Source: Bacteroidales bacterium
Lineage (GTDB): Bacteria > Bacteroidota > Bacteroidia > Bacteroidales > UBA932
Length of the DNA: 64,000 nucleotides
Direction of reading: 5' to 3'
NCBI GenBank assembly: GCA_017447265.1
Contig: JAFSOA010000001.1
Span: forward strand, 186,001 to 250,000
Part shown: positions 53,904 to 61,916 of the stretch, piece by piece
How positions within the stretch are numbered: the first letter of the stretch is position 1
How the letters are laid out: the number at the start of each line of letters is the position of its first letter
Translations under genes and position numbers: made by a program
The notes under the pieces: generated by a model
The model's database searches: none
What the model saw: only the letters and a program-made list of their open reading frames with translations
Told to the model about the DNA's origin: nothing

Positions 53904-55253
53904 ATGAACCAGAAATCCACCGCCAAGCGCGTATTTTCCCACGTGTCGTTGATGCAGGACCTCATTCTGTCCTGCATCGCGTCGCTGGGCACCATGCTGC
54001 TCGTGCGATGGCTTTCTGCGCCTGAGTTTGGTTTTACCCAACACCTGGCCATCTTCGTAGGAGCTGCTTTCGTGTTCACGCTGGCGGGCCTGATCATCTC
54101 CGGCTCATCCAGGCAGCTCGGGAAAGATGCTTCTTCCTTTAACCTCCGCAAAATCATCGGTGCCGTGATGATCAAGGAGATCGGCTTGCTGGCGGTCATG
54201 ATCGCCGGATGGGCCGGTCATCAGTCGGTGGCACACATCATTCTGGCCTTTTTCGCTGATACGCTCTTCTCCATCGCCCTGATGACCTATCCCCGCGTCA
54301 TCGTGGCGCGGCTCCGTAAGGAGAGCAAGGAGATGCATTCGATCGGCGACCGCATCAATGCGCTGGTCTATGGTGACGGCGAGGCCTCTGCCGACATGGC
54401 GGAGAGCGCTGAGCTGTCCGGCCGTTACGAGGTGCTGGGCCTGATTTCGCGCGATCCCGACATGAACGGCAAGGTCCTGCGCGATTATGTGATTTATTAC
54501 GTGGGCAGCGAGCGGGATCTCGAGGCGCTTCAGTGGAGACTGGGCGGCATTGACTGCATCCTCTTCCCGAAAGGCGAAGGCATGGGGCAGGGTAACGCCA
54601 ACCTCTGGCAGGGTCCGGCGGCGGAGGTTTCTGATGACAGTCCGATGCCACAGGATCCGATGAGCAAAGTGGGAAAATTCATCAAGCGCAGTTTCGACGT
54701 GAGCCTGTCCGGACTGCTGCTGATCGTTTTCTCGCCGCTTTTCCTGGCTTCCGCCATCGCCGTGATGGTAGATGACGGTCGTCCCGTCATCTACAAGCAG
54801 GAGCGCATTGGCCGCGGAGGCAAACCCTTCTATATCTACAAGTTCCGCTCGATGCGGAAAGATGCCGAGGCGGCCGGCCCCTCCCTCTATTCGGGCGTCA
54901 CCGACCCGCGTCTGACCCGATCGGGCAGTTTTCTGCGCCAGCACCATCTCGACGAATTGCCGCAGTTGTGGAATGTCTTCCGCGGGGACATGTCGTTCAT
55001 CGGCTACCGTCCGGAGCGGAAGTTCTACATCGATCGCATCATGGCCGTGAACCCGCGCTACCGTTTCCTCTACCAGATCCGTCCCGGCGTGACAAGTTAC
55101 GCCACGCTCTACAACGGCTACACCGACACGAAAGAGAAGATGCTGACGCGGCTCGACATGGACCTGTATTACCTGCGCAACCACTCCGTGTGGTTCGACC
55201 TGCGTATCCTCGGATTGACCTTCCTGAGCATCGTAGGCGGCAAGAAATTCTGA
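53904..55253 (+). CDS. Polyisoprenyl-phosphate hexose-1-phosphate transferase (WcaJ/EpsE-like)
   Basis: A 449-residue initiating sugar transferase for surface polysaccharide. The N-terminal half has about four membrane helices and a Rossmann-like region (to about residue 245). The C-terminal catalytic bacterial sugar transferase domain starts KRSFDVSLSGLLLIVFSPLF, with KQERIGRGGKPFYIYKFRSM, DELPQLWNVFRGDMSFIGYR and RPGVTSYATLYNGY. This enzyme loads the first sugar phosphate on undecaprenyl phosphate. It follows the kinase/regulator pair with a 4-nt gap and precedes the antiterminator gene by 6 nt. Confidence 0.93.
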   Translation: MNQKSTAKRVFSHVSLMQDLILSCIASLGTMLLVRWLSAPEFGFTQHLAIFVGAAFVFTLAGLIISGSSRQLGKDASSFNLRKIIGAVMIKEIGLLAVMIAGWAGHQSVAHIILAFFADTLFSIALMTYPRVIVARLRKESKEMHSIGDRINALVYGDGEASADMAESAELSGRYEVLGLISRDPDMNGKVLRDYVIYYVGSERDLEALQWRLGGIDCILFPKGEGMGQGNANLWQGPAAEVSDDSPMPQDPMSKVGKFIKRSFDVSLSGLLLIVFSPLFLASAIAVMVDDGRPVIYKQERIGRGGKPFYIYKFRSMRKDAEAAGPSLYSGVTDPRLTRSGSFLRQHHLDELPQLWNVFRGDMSFIGYRPERKFYIDRIMAVNPRYRFLYQIRPGVTSYATLYNGYTDTKEKMLTRLDMDLYYLRNHSVWFDLRILGLTFLSIVGGKKF

Positions 55254-55259
55254 AAAACA

Positions 55260-55811
55260 ATGGGAAACGCGCTCACATCCGACCGACCTTGCTGGTTCGC
55301 CGCCCGCACCCGTTGCGGGGCGGAGCTCGGTGTGCGCGACCGCCTCGACCGCCTCGGCACCGAGCACTTTCTTCCCGTGGAGCTGCTTCGCCGCACCCGC
55401 TCGCGGGCTACGTACGAGCATCCGCTGATACCCGGGTTGATTTTCCTGCGGGCTACCAAGAAGCAGGCCTGCGCGCTGACCAACGAAATGAGCCTGCCGG
55501 TCCGCTACCTCATCGATCCGGCCACGCATACGCTGCTCGTCGTGCCTGACAAGCAGCTCGACGATTTCCGCCGCGTCCTCGACCTCTCGGCCGGGGAGGG
55601 CGGACTGCTCGACCAGCCCCTGGCCCTGGGCGACTTCGTGCGTGTCGTCAAGGGGACATTGCGGGGCGTGGAAGGGCGTGTACTGGAATTTCACGGGGAA
55701 TTCTACGTGGTGGTGGAACTGCTGGGCTGGTATGCACGTGCCCGCGTTCCGCGGGCCTGGCTCGAAAAAATCGAGCGTCCTACCGGATTTTCTGAAACTT
55801 TTCCTGCATGA
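55260..55811 (+). CDS. UpxY-like (NusG-family) transcription antiterminator
   Basis: A 183-residue NusG paralogue. The N-terminal NGN domain starts CWFAARTRCGAELGVRDRLD and includes HPLIPGLIFLRATKKQ; the C-terminal KOW domain has LALGDFVRVVKGTLRGVEGR. In Bacteroides, UpxY-type proteins prevent early termination in capsule operons and are normally the first gene of the locus. Here the gene sits after the initiating sugar transferase, and just before a small protein and a fimbrillin-like gene, so the controlled operon may begin downstream (inference). Confidence 0.88.
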   Translation: MGNALTSDRPCWFAARTRCGAELGVRDRLDRLGTEHFLPVELLRRTRSRATYEHPLIPGLIFLRATKKQACALTNEMSLPVRYLIDPATHTLLVVPDKQLDDFRRVLDLSAGEGGLLDQPLALGDFVRVVKGTLRGVEGRVLEFHGEFYVVVELLGWYARARVPRAWLEKIERPTGFSETFPA

Positions 55812-55845
55812 AATGCGTAAATATATTAATCAACAGGTTTAGACC

Positions 55846-56028
55846 ATGAAACAAACCCAATATCAAGCACCTTTCATCCTCGACAAGCTTACGATGGAAC
55901 TCGAGGCCGAGATCCTCAGTTCGTCTGTCAATGGCAACATTGATACGAATATCAAGCAGGTTGAAACCATGGGCCAGGAAATTGGCGGTACCGTCGGTAC
56001 CGAGCAATGGGCCGAAGGATGGAAATAG
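55846..56028 (+). CDS. Small protein with N-terminal YxxP motif, unknown function
   Basis: A 60-residue acidic protein that starts MKQTQYQAPFILDKLTMELE and ends GTEQWAEGWK. It has no signal peptide. The layout resembles short Bacteroidetes proteins with a Tyr-x-Ala-Pro N-terminus, a Leu/Glu-rich helix (ELEAEILSSS) and a variable Gly/Asn/Thr-rich tail. Tyr6-x-x-Pro9 is also reminiscent of the leader motif bound by PqqD-like RRE domains in lasso-peptide systems. It lies 34 nt after the UpxY gene and 2 nt before the fimbrillin-like lipoprotein gene. A role as a peptide substrate is a hypothesis only. Confidence 0.6.
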   Translation: MKQTQYQAPFILDKLTMELEAEILSSSVNGNIDTNIKQVETMGQEIGGTVGTEQWAEGWK

Positions 56029-56030
56029 GC

Positions 56031-57932
56031 ATGAAAATCAGGACTATAGCGTTTGTGGGAGCCCTGCTGCTCCTGCTTCCCTCCTGCGAGGGCATCGTAC
56101 CGCACGACCGTGCCGGCGAACCGGTCTCCTTTGGCGCCTCTTCCGACAACAAGGGCATCCAGACCAAGACCGAGTACTCGGGCGTCGTCTCCGGTGGCAA
56201 GGAAAGGATTGACTGGGTGGACGGCGACCAGGTGCGCATCTTCATGTACACCCACGACGCCAACAACCGCTGGGGCAATTATGCCCTTTCCTATAAGGAC
56301 TATTCCGTCGTGAACATCCATTCCCAGGGCGAGAAGAGCGTCGGCCAGCTGTCGGCCCTGACCGACAAGCTGGAGTGGACCGAAGGCCGCGTGCATGATT
56401 TCTACAGTGTGTATCCTCCTACGTTCCCGGGCTATAACAGCCAGATGGAACAGGACTGGTTCTGGGGCAATGTGGCGCCCATCAGCTTCACCCTGCCCAG
56501 CTCCCAGAACGGAAGCTCCAGCGGCAGCAACATGGACCATCTATACATGGCCGCCGTGTCGGAAGGCAATACCTCCGATGGACGGGGCTCCGTGGTGCTG
56601 CAGTATTATCCGCTGGTGACCACGCTCCATTTCACTTTCCAGAATAATTTCACTTCGCGCGAGTCCATATCCGTCAGCCAGATCAAGCTGAGTTCTACCG
56701 ACAATGTCCAACTGACAGGTACGTTTCAGGCCTCCGTTTCCGGCGGACGCTTCGTGCCTTCCGCCGACAATGTCTACGATGGTTCGACTTCCATCAGCCT
56801 GGGCGTCTCGGAGACGGTCCGATATGGTGAGACGGTCGATTTCGTCTTCTTCCTGGTTCCGCGCAGTTCTTACAATCCGGCCAATCTGAAGCTGACGGTG
56901 ACCACCGAAAAGGGTGCGTCTTCCATCTCGCTGGCCAACTCCACGGTGAGTGCGTTCCTCTCCTGCCAGAAATACAACCTGACCCTGAACATCGACGAGA
57001 ACGGTGAGCCGGCCATCGATGTGAGCGATATCGCCCAGATCCTCATCGCCCTGTCGGATACCCCGTATATGTCAGAGTTTGAATACCTGGCGTGGATGAA
57101 TCCGCCGGGCCTGTACCGCAAGAACAGCGGCTATCCGCCGGTTCACGTGACAGACGATGAGCTGAAAGCCATGGTGGAAACGGTGACGACCATCTCCACC
57201 GACGTTACTACTGACTTCAACTATCTGTTGAAAACCCTTTCCCCGCGGGATTTCTCGGTGTTCCCCCATCTGAAGTCTGTCCATCTGTCCAGTCTGGGCA
57301 ATACGGAGACCATCGACGTGGAGAACCTCAACAACCTGTTGGACTTGGCCTTTTCGGGAAATCAGCAGGAAGTGACGATCAGCCATTGCTCCTTCAGTGC
57401 GGGCAGCCAGCCGTTGGTGCTCAATGCAACGAGAACCATGAACGTGGATATCAACAACGTGTCCGGCCTGACGGAGGTCCATCTGATTGCCGGTGACAAT
57501 GGCGGCGGCAATATAGGCAATGTCACCATCCACGATTGCCCGGACCTGAAGGTGATCAAGGTCTATCGGAGCAGCGGCAATGCGCAGGTAGCTATGGAAA
57601 CGGCCCAATTTAACCGCCTCCCGGCCCTCGAAACGATCTATCTCGATCAGGTGAATGCCACCAATTCCATCACCATCTCGAATTGCGATGAGCTGGTCCG
57701 GGTGATCGTTGCCAACCAGACCAACTGGCTGCTCAAGTCCATCACCCTGGCCAACCTTCCGTTGCTGGGTGATTCAGCTGCAGACAGTTCTGAATACGGC
57801 CTGACGGGTTTCAACGTCGACAAGGTATCCATGAGTATCAATGCTACGAAAGTGAATTGCCCGAATCTCGGTCCCAGTTTCGTGGCCTATCAACCGTATT
57901 ATGCAACACCGGTTACGATAGATTTCCATTAG
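56031..57932 (+). CDS. Fimbrillin-like surface lipoprotein
   Basis: A 633-residue lipoprotein; the ATG at 56031 gives a signal peptide ending LLLLLPSC (Cys19). The N-terminal region resembles fimbrillin or Mfa-like proteins: SFGASSDNKGIQTKTEYSG, then ERIDWVDGDQVRIFMY and a strand-rich middle to about 330. The C-terminal 250 residues have regularly spaced Leu/Ile/Asn/Val strands (LNNLLDLAFSGNQQEVTISH, NIGNVTIHDCPDLKVIKVYR) like a leucine-rich or beta-solenoid repeat. It may be an adhesin or fimbrial component (inference). A strong terminator follows, inside the convergent gene. Confidence 0.72.
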   Translation: MKIRTIAFVGALLLLLPSCEGIVPHDRAGEPVSFGASSDNKGIQTKTEYSGVVSGGKERIDWVDGDQVRIFMYTHDANNRWGNYALSYKDYSVVNIHSQGEKSVGQLSALTDKLEWTEGRVHDFYSVYPPTFPGYNSQMEQDWFWGNVAPISFTLPSSQNGSSSGSNMDHLYMAAVSEGNTSDGRGSVVLQYYPLVTTLHFTFQNNFTSRESISVSQIKLSSTDNVQLTGTFQASVSGGRFVPSADNVYDGSTSISLGVSETVRYGETVDFVFFLVPRSSYNPANLKLTVTTEKGASSISLANSTVSAFLSCQKYNLTLNIDENGEPAIDVSDIAQILIALSDTPYMSEFEYLAWMNPPGLYRKNSGYPPVHVTDDELKAMVETVTTISTDVTTDFNYLLKTLSPRDFSVFPHLKSVHLSSLGNTETIDVENLNNLLDLAFSGNQQEVTISHCSFSAGSQPLVLNATRTMNVDINNVSGLTEVHLIAGDNGGGNIGNVTIHDCPDLKVIKVYRSSGNAQVAMETAQFNRLPALETIYLDQVNATNSITISNCDELVRVIVANQTNWLLKSITLANLPLLGDSAADSSEYGLTGFNVDKVSMSINATKVNCPNLGPSFVAYQPYYATPVTIDFH

Positions 57933-58927
57933 TTCAGCTGGAGGTTTCCCTGGATCAGTTCCCTGAGGGTGGACAGTGTCTCCCGGGCGCCGAAACGAAG
58001 CGAAAAAGGCAGCCGTCGCAGAAAAGTACCTGCGATGGCTGCTTTTCTTTGCAGGGGCGTTTTCTCGCGTTCCTGCTGCCGGTGATTCTTGCCGAAGCTG
58101 CCACCTTCGCGGATAATGCGCCGCAGCGCCTGCGGGTTGCACGGGCAGAAGTCGTCCAGGCAGCAGGCTGGATCGAGTCCCAGGTCTTCCACCAGCAGGG
58201 AGCAGACCAGCCGGTGCCAGCGCAGCAGACCGGCGCGTTGCAGAGCGGCCTGCAGTTCCGCTTTGTCGTACTGGCCGTCCAGACGCGTGAGGGCGAGGGT
58301 CAGATCGCAGAGTTGCTTATAGCCCACGCCGGCGCCGATGGCGTGTTTGAAGATATGGGCGGAGAGCAGCAACAGTTCCCCACAGGGGGTCCCGGGTTCC
58401 GGGAGCCGCGACAGGGGGAGATGCACATCGTAGTAGTGCGGATGCAGTTCCACCGTAACGCCCTCTTGCTCGAACACGGCCGCGCCGTCCGGGGCGCGCC
58501 GGGCTTCCGGGACCAGCGCCCGCGCCCGGGCGAATTCCGGACAGTAGAGGTCGATGTCTCCCACCTGCCGCATGGCCGGGCGGGGGTAGTACTTGGCGGC
58601 TTCGCTGCCCTTCTGGACCACCGGATGCACGCCGGCGGCAGATAGTTCCTCCAACAGAAGCGCCTGTACGCGGGCGTGGCGCCCGAAAGTCCGCTCCAGG
58701 GCTGTGCGCCAGCGCAGCAGATCCTGCTGCATCGCTCCCGGCGGCTGCTGGTCGTCCGGCAAATGGACCATGCCGCGGAGGAACAAGCCCATCACACTCT
58801 GGCTGCGGGCCATGCGCATCAGCTGCTCCCAGCCGGCTGCGTCCGGCACGGCGGACAGTTGCAGGTCCTGTTCCCACAGGCCTGCCCGGAGCAACTTCAG
58901 AAAGGTATCCCAGGTTCCGTTCAACAT
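57929..58927 (-). CDS. Nucleotidyltransferase-family protein (uncharacterised NTP_transf_5 type)
   Basis: A 332-residue protein of the nucleotidyltransferase-fold family often found in ribosomal-peptide and PqqD/HprK-like clusters. The visible core is VVQKGSEAAKYYPRPAMRQV followed by GDIDLYCPEF; the GDID acidic pair fits metal binding. Later FEQEGVTVELHPHYYDVHLP and ILLLSAHIFKHAIGAGVGYK-like helices match the family. The chemical role is unknown. The other usual cassette members sit about 40 kb away at 15389-18630. It overlaps the fimbrillin-like gene by 4 nt at the 3' ends, and a hairpin terminator is embedded in its last 120 nt. Confidence 0.8.
   Translation of the reverse strand: MLNGTWDTFLKLLRAGLWEQDLQLSAVPDAAGWEQLMRMARSQSVMGLFLRGMVHLPDDQQPPGAMQQDLLRWRTALERTFGRHARVQALLLEELSAAGVHPVVQKGSEAAKYYPRPAMRQVGDIDLYCPEFARARALVPEARRAPDGAAVFEQEGVTVELHPHYYDVHLPLSRLPEPGTPCGELLLLSAHIFKHAIGAGVGYKQLCDLTLALTRLDGQYDKAELQAALQRAGLLRWHRLVCSLLVEDLGLDPACCLDDFCPCNPQALRRIIREGGSFGKNHRQQEREKTPLQRKAAIAGTFLRRLPFSLRFGARETLSTLRELIQGNLQLN
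58009..58050. terminator. Strong (bidirectional) terminator inside the nucleotidyltransferase-family gene
   Basis: A 13-bp stem with one G-T pair, GCAGCCGTCGCAG (58009-58021)/CTGCGATGGCTGC (58030-58042), has an 8-nt loop and a plus-strand tail TTTTCTTT. It probably ends the fimbrillin-like transcript 77 nt after its stop. On the minus strand the stem is followed by TTTTT, within the coding frame of the nucleotidyltransferase-family gene. Confidence 0.85.
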
Positions 58928-58948
58928 GGCGTTTTGCCGTTTACGTGT

Positions 58949-58956
58949 TAAAGTTA
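58949..58956 (-). promoter_or_regulatory. Possible -7 box of the nucleotidyltransferase-family gene
   Basis: A minus-strand TAACTTTA, one mismatch from TAnnTTTG, 21 nt before the ATG at 58927. Confidence 0.4.
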
Positions 58957-59001
58957 CGCTTTTTCGGCGGAACTATGCTTGTTTTTTTAGCGTCAAAAGC
59001 G

Positions 59002-59009
59002 TAATTTTG
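59002..59009 (+). promoter_or_regulatory. -7 box of outer-membrane protein gene A
   Basis: TAATTTTG ends 7 nt before the ATG at 59017. The upstream sequence from CTTGTTTTT (58978) to AAAAGCG is repeated almost exactly ahead of the next gene, showing that the promoter was duplicated with the gene. Confidence 0.75.
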
Positions 59010-59016
59010 TCGTGAT

Positions 59017-59685
59017 ATGCGCAAGATCCTCCTTTTGCTGGTTTTATCGTTGACCGTGACGAGTCTCTCGGCCAGGCAGCGGATGAAAGCCCTGTCCCCC
59101 TATCAGTATGGCGGCCGCTGGTATATCTCGGCCCAGGTAGGTCCCCAGATGGTCCCTTGCGAGCACATCGAATCTTTCTGGAAAAAAGGGCACGGCTGGG
59201 AGATGTTCACGCCGCAGGCGGGCGTGACCCTGGGCTGTCATCTCAACGATGCCTGGGATCTGCGCTTCGCCGGCAACTACAGTTTCAACAAGAGTGCCCT
59301 CAATCCATACAAAAGTTTTTATTCCTACACCTACCGGGCATGCAGCGCCTTCGTCGACCTGGGCCTCAATTACAACGGTTTGGGTGAAGAGTACGACCGC
59401 TTCAATTTCAAGAACTATCTGGGTCTGGGCATGGCCTACACCCACCGTTTCAGCGAGGTGGATCATCCCTTTCAGGTGGTGGAAGGGCCCAATCTGGTTC
59501 CGGGTTTCCGTATCGGCGCTATCATGGAAGTTGATACGCCCGGCGGTTTTGGCTTTTACGCGGACCTGGGGATTGAAGGCTTCACGGACTGGTACAATGG
59601 CCTGGAACCGTACGCCTTCCCCTTCGACATGGTCTTCAAGGTCTCGTTCGGGCTCATCTATCATTTCCCGTTAGGCCGGAATTAG
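59017..59685 (+). CDS. Predicted outer-membrane barrel protein (copy A)
   Basis: A 222-residue exported protein with signal peptide MRKILLLLVLSLTVTSLSA. The mature protein begins RQRMKALSPYQYGGRWYISA and has alternating strands such as GVTLGCHLNDAWDLRFAGNY and KNYLGLGMAYTHRFS, ending VSFGLIYHFPLGRN. This resembles an OmpW/OMP beta-barrel-like protein, but I recognise no function. The next gene is a paralogue (SPYQYGGRWYISAQVG compares with TPYEYKGLWYVSIQGG). An intrinsic terminator separates them. Confidence 0.75.
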   Translation: MRKILLLLVLSLTVTSLSARQRMKALSPYQYGGRWYISAQVGPQMVPCEHIESFWKKGHGWEMFTPQAGVTLGCHLNDAWDLRFAGNYSFNKSALNPYKSFYSYTYRACSAFVDLGLNYNGLGEEYDRFNFKNYLGLGMAYTHRFSEVDHPFQVVEGPNLVPGFRIGAIMEVDTPGGFGFYADLGIEGFTDWYNGLEPYAFPFDMVFKVSFGLIYHFPLGRN

Positions 59686-59691
59686 GCACCT

Positions 59692-59714
59692 GAGCCCCTT
59701 AAGGGGCTCTTTTT
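59692..59714 (+). terminator. Intrinsic terminator between the two barrel genes
   Basis: Palindrome GAGCCCCTT/AAGGGGCTC (59692-59709) followed by TTTTT (59710-59714), 7 nt after the stop codon. Confidence 0.85.
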
Positions 59715-59738
59715 CTTGTTTTTCTGGGTATAAAAGCG

Positions 59739-59746
59739 TACTTTTG
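59739..59746 (+). promoter_or_regulatory. -7 box of outer-membrane protein gene B
   Basis: TACTTTTG ends 7 nt before the ATG at 59754. Flanks (CTTGTTTTT, then AAAAGCGTA) match those of the gene A promoter. Confidence 0.75.
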
Positions 59747-59753
59747 TATCCGT

Positions 59754-60464
59754 ATGGCGTGTTTGTCATTCAGTTCTGTTGCGTGTCTGCCTTGCAGGCA
59801 CGTGGACGAAGTCTTACGCAAAATCCTCCTTCCGGTCGTCTTCCTGCTCTGCGGCGTGCCTTCCCTTTCCGCCCAGGTGACGCCCTATGAGTACAAGGGG
59901 CTCTGGTATGTTTCCATACAGGGCGGTGCATCGTATTTCAATGGGGACGATGCGCACATTTTTCGGTTGCAAGGGCAGTGGTGGACGCCTGTCGGGGCTT
60001 CCGGCGCGCTTTCCGGAGGCTATAACATTGCGAACGGGCATGAGCTGCGCCTGTCGGCTGCCTTTGGCAAAAAGACATCGTCCTGTGTCACGTACAAGGA
60101 AGAATTGCATCCCTATACTTTCCAGAGCGTCAGCCTCTTCGCCGATTATGCGCTGGCCTTCCTTTCCCTGGAGGAGAACTTCAATCCATTCAACCCCAAA
60201 GTGTATTTGGGCGTGGGTGGCGCGTATACGTTCAATTTCGACAATCCCTGGAGTCCCACCTATAACGTGCACGATCCCAACTGGGTCGGCGCCTTCCATT
60301 TCGGAACGATACTGGAGTATAATTTCCCTTCTGGCCTGGGCCTGTTCGCGGACATCGGCCTTTGCTTTTACGACGATCCCTATGACGGCCAGGGCTGGCA
60401 CAGTTTTGTGCTGGACATGGACGTCGGAGTCAACTTCGGGGTGATTTACCGAATCAAACGATGA
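59754..60464 (+). CDS. Predicted outer-membrane barrel protein (copy B) with inserted N-terminal repeat
   Basis: A 236-residue paralogue of the preceding gene. From residue 22 on, the signal peptide RKILLPVVFLLCGVPSLSA aligns with residue 2 onward of copy A. Residues 2-21 (ACLSFSSVACLPCRHVDEVL) come from an extra 60 nt placed exactly after the start codon. The ATG at 59754 keeps the conserved promoter-to-ATG distance; a GTG at 59802 is an alternative start. Mature blocks include VTPYEYKGLWYVSIQGGASY and KVYLGVGGAYTFNFDNPW. The function is unknown. Its stop overlaps the flippase ATG (ATGA), so it leads the polysaccharide operon. Confidence 0.75.
   Translation: MACLSFSSVACLPCRHVDEVLRKILLPVVFLLCGVPSLSAQVTPYEYKGLWYVSIQGGASYFNGDDAHIFRLQGQWWTPVGASGALSGGYNIANGHELRLSAAFGKKTSSCVTYKEELHPYTFQSVSLFADYALAFLSLEENFNPFNPKVYLGVGGAYTFNFDNPWSPTYNVHDPNWVGAFHFGTILEYNFPSGLGLFADIGLCFYDDPYDGQGWHSFVLDMDVGVNFGVIYRIKR
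59757..59816 (+). repeat. 60-nt in-frame insertion with palindrome after the start codon
   Basis: This 60-nt segment is absent from the paralogous gene A. It contains the hairpin GTGTCTGC (59783-59790)/GCAGGCAC (59794-59801). It starts with a TTGTCATTC element and ends with GACGAAGT, both also present in the repeat at 49076-49094 (TTGTCATTC and AACGAAGTG). It keeps the reading frame and adds 20 residues before the signal peptide core. Confidence 0.6.
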
Positions 60465-61915
60465 CAGATTCCCTCAAGCAGAAAACGGTCAAGGGCGTCT
60501 CCTGGAGCTTCGTCGAGCAGATCCTGACGCGCGGGGTGAACTTTGTCATCGGCATCATCCTGGCGCGCCTGCTGAGCCCGACGGACTACGGTCTGGTGGG
60601 GATGCTCACCATCTTCATCGCGTTCTCCCAGATCTTTGTCGATGGGGGACTGACGAATGCCCTGATCCGGGAGAAAGATGCCAGCGACAAAGACTACTCG
60701 ACGGTGTATATCACGAATATGACGCTCAGCGTCATCTTCTATTTCCTGCTGTTCTTTTCCGCGCCGCTGGTAGCCACCTATTACGAACAGCCGCTCCTGA
60801 AGCCGCTCATGCGGGTCATCTCGCTGATCCTGATCATCAGTTCCGTTGCCTCGGTGCAGGGCACGCTGCTCACCAAACGGGTCGACTTCCGGACCAAATT
60901 CGCCATCTCTTTCATTTCGGCCCTGGTTTCCGGTGCGGCCGGTGTGATCTGCGCACTGAAAGGGCTTGGCCCGTGGGCGCTGGTGGCCCAGTCCGTCGCA
61001 TCCGCCTCGGCCGTCACGATCCTTACGTTGGCCTTTGTGCGTTGGATGCCGCAGCTCATCTTCTCGAAAGAATCCTTCAAGCGGCTTTTTTCCTACAGCT
61101 ACAAACTGATGGCCGCTTCCCTGATCAATACCATCTACAGCAACATCTATCCGATGGTCATCGGCAAGCGCTTCTCCGCCAGCGATGTCGGCATGTTCAC
61201 CCGGGGCAATCAGTTCCCGACGGTGGCTAGCGAAACGTTGGTCAGCACGTTCAACCGGGTGGCCTACCCGGTGTTGAGCAAGGTACAGGACGACGACCGG
61301 CGTCTGATTGAAGTATTTGACAAGTTTCTCCAGATCTTCTATTTCCTGGCATTTCCCGTCCTGCTGGTGTTGTGCGGGTGCTCGCGTCCGCTGGTGTCGC
61401 TGCTGCTGACCGACAAGTGGCTGCCCTGCGTTCCTTTGATGCAGCTGCTGTGTATCAGTAAACTGCCGACCGGCATGATTCGCAACAACCTGATCCTTCT
61501 TTATGTCAAGGGTCGTTCCGACCTGGCCCTGCGCATGGAAATCATCAAGAAAGCCATCATGTTTCCCATCATGTTCGTTTCCATGTTCTTTGGGTTGAAG
61601 GCCTTTTGCTGCGCCCTGATCGTCAACAGCTGGATCGACATGTACTGCAGTGCCTATTACACGAGGAAGATTCTGAACTACAGACTGTGGGATCAGTTGA
61701 AAACCGTTTTTCCGTACTTGTTCATCTCCCTGATCCTGCTGGCCGAATCCCTGCTGGCTTCGTATTTCATTGCCAACAACTGGATTTCCCTGGGCGTTTC
61801 CCTGGTCGTCTGCACGGCGACCTACTATCTCGTCACGAAGCTGATGCACTTATATGCTTTCAATGAAGCGATGGGATTGCTTCGGAAAAGAACGATCAAC
61901 GTTGAAGAAGACTGA
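60461..61915 (+). CDS. Wzx-type lipid-linked oligosaccharide flippase
   Basis: A 484-residue membrane protein of the MOP superfamily with about 12-14 helices. It starts MTDSLKQKTVKGVSWSFVEQ, then NFVIGIILARLLSPTDYGLV, a family signature, with GLTNALIREKDAS after it. It moves undecaprenyl-linked repeat units across the inner membrane for polysaccharide assembly. The ATG overlaps the stop of the outer-membrane protein gene (ATGA), and the Stealth gene starts 1 nt after its own stop. Confidence 0.93.
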   Translation: MTDSLKQKTVKGVSWSFVEQILTRGVNFVIGIILARLLSPTDYGLVGMLTIFIAFSQIFVDGGLTNALIREKDASDKDYSTVYITNMTLSVIFYFLLFFSAPLVATYYEQPLLKPLMRVISLILIISSVASVQGTLLTKRVDFRTKFAISFISALVSGAAGVICALKGLGPWALVAQSVASASAVTILTLAFVRWMPQLIFSKESFKRLFSYSYKLMAASLINTIYSNIYPMVIGKRFSASDVGMFTRGNQFPTVASETLVSTFNRVAYPVLSKVQDDDRRLIEVFDKFLQIFYFLAFPVLLVLCGCSRPLVSLLLTDKWLPCVPLMQLLCISKLPTGMIRNNLILLYVKGRSDLALRMEIIKKAIMFPIMFVSMFFGLKAFCCALIVNSWIDMYCSAYYTRKILNYRLWDQLKTVFPYLFISLILLAESLLASYFIANNWISLGVSLVVCTATYYLVTKLMHLYAFNEAMGLLRKRTINVEED

Positions 61916-61916
61916 T

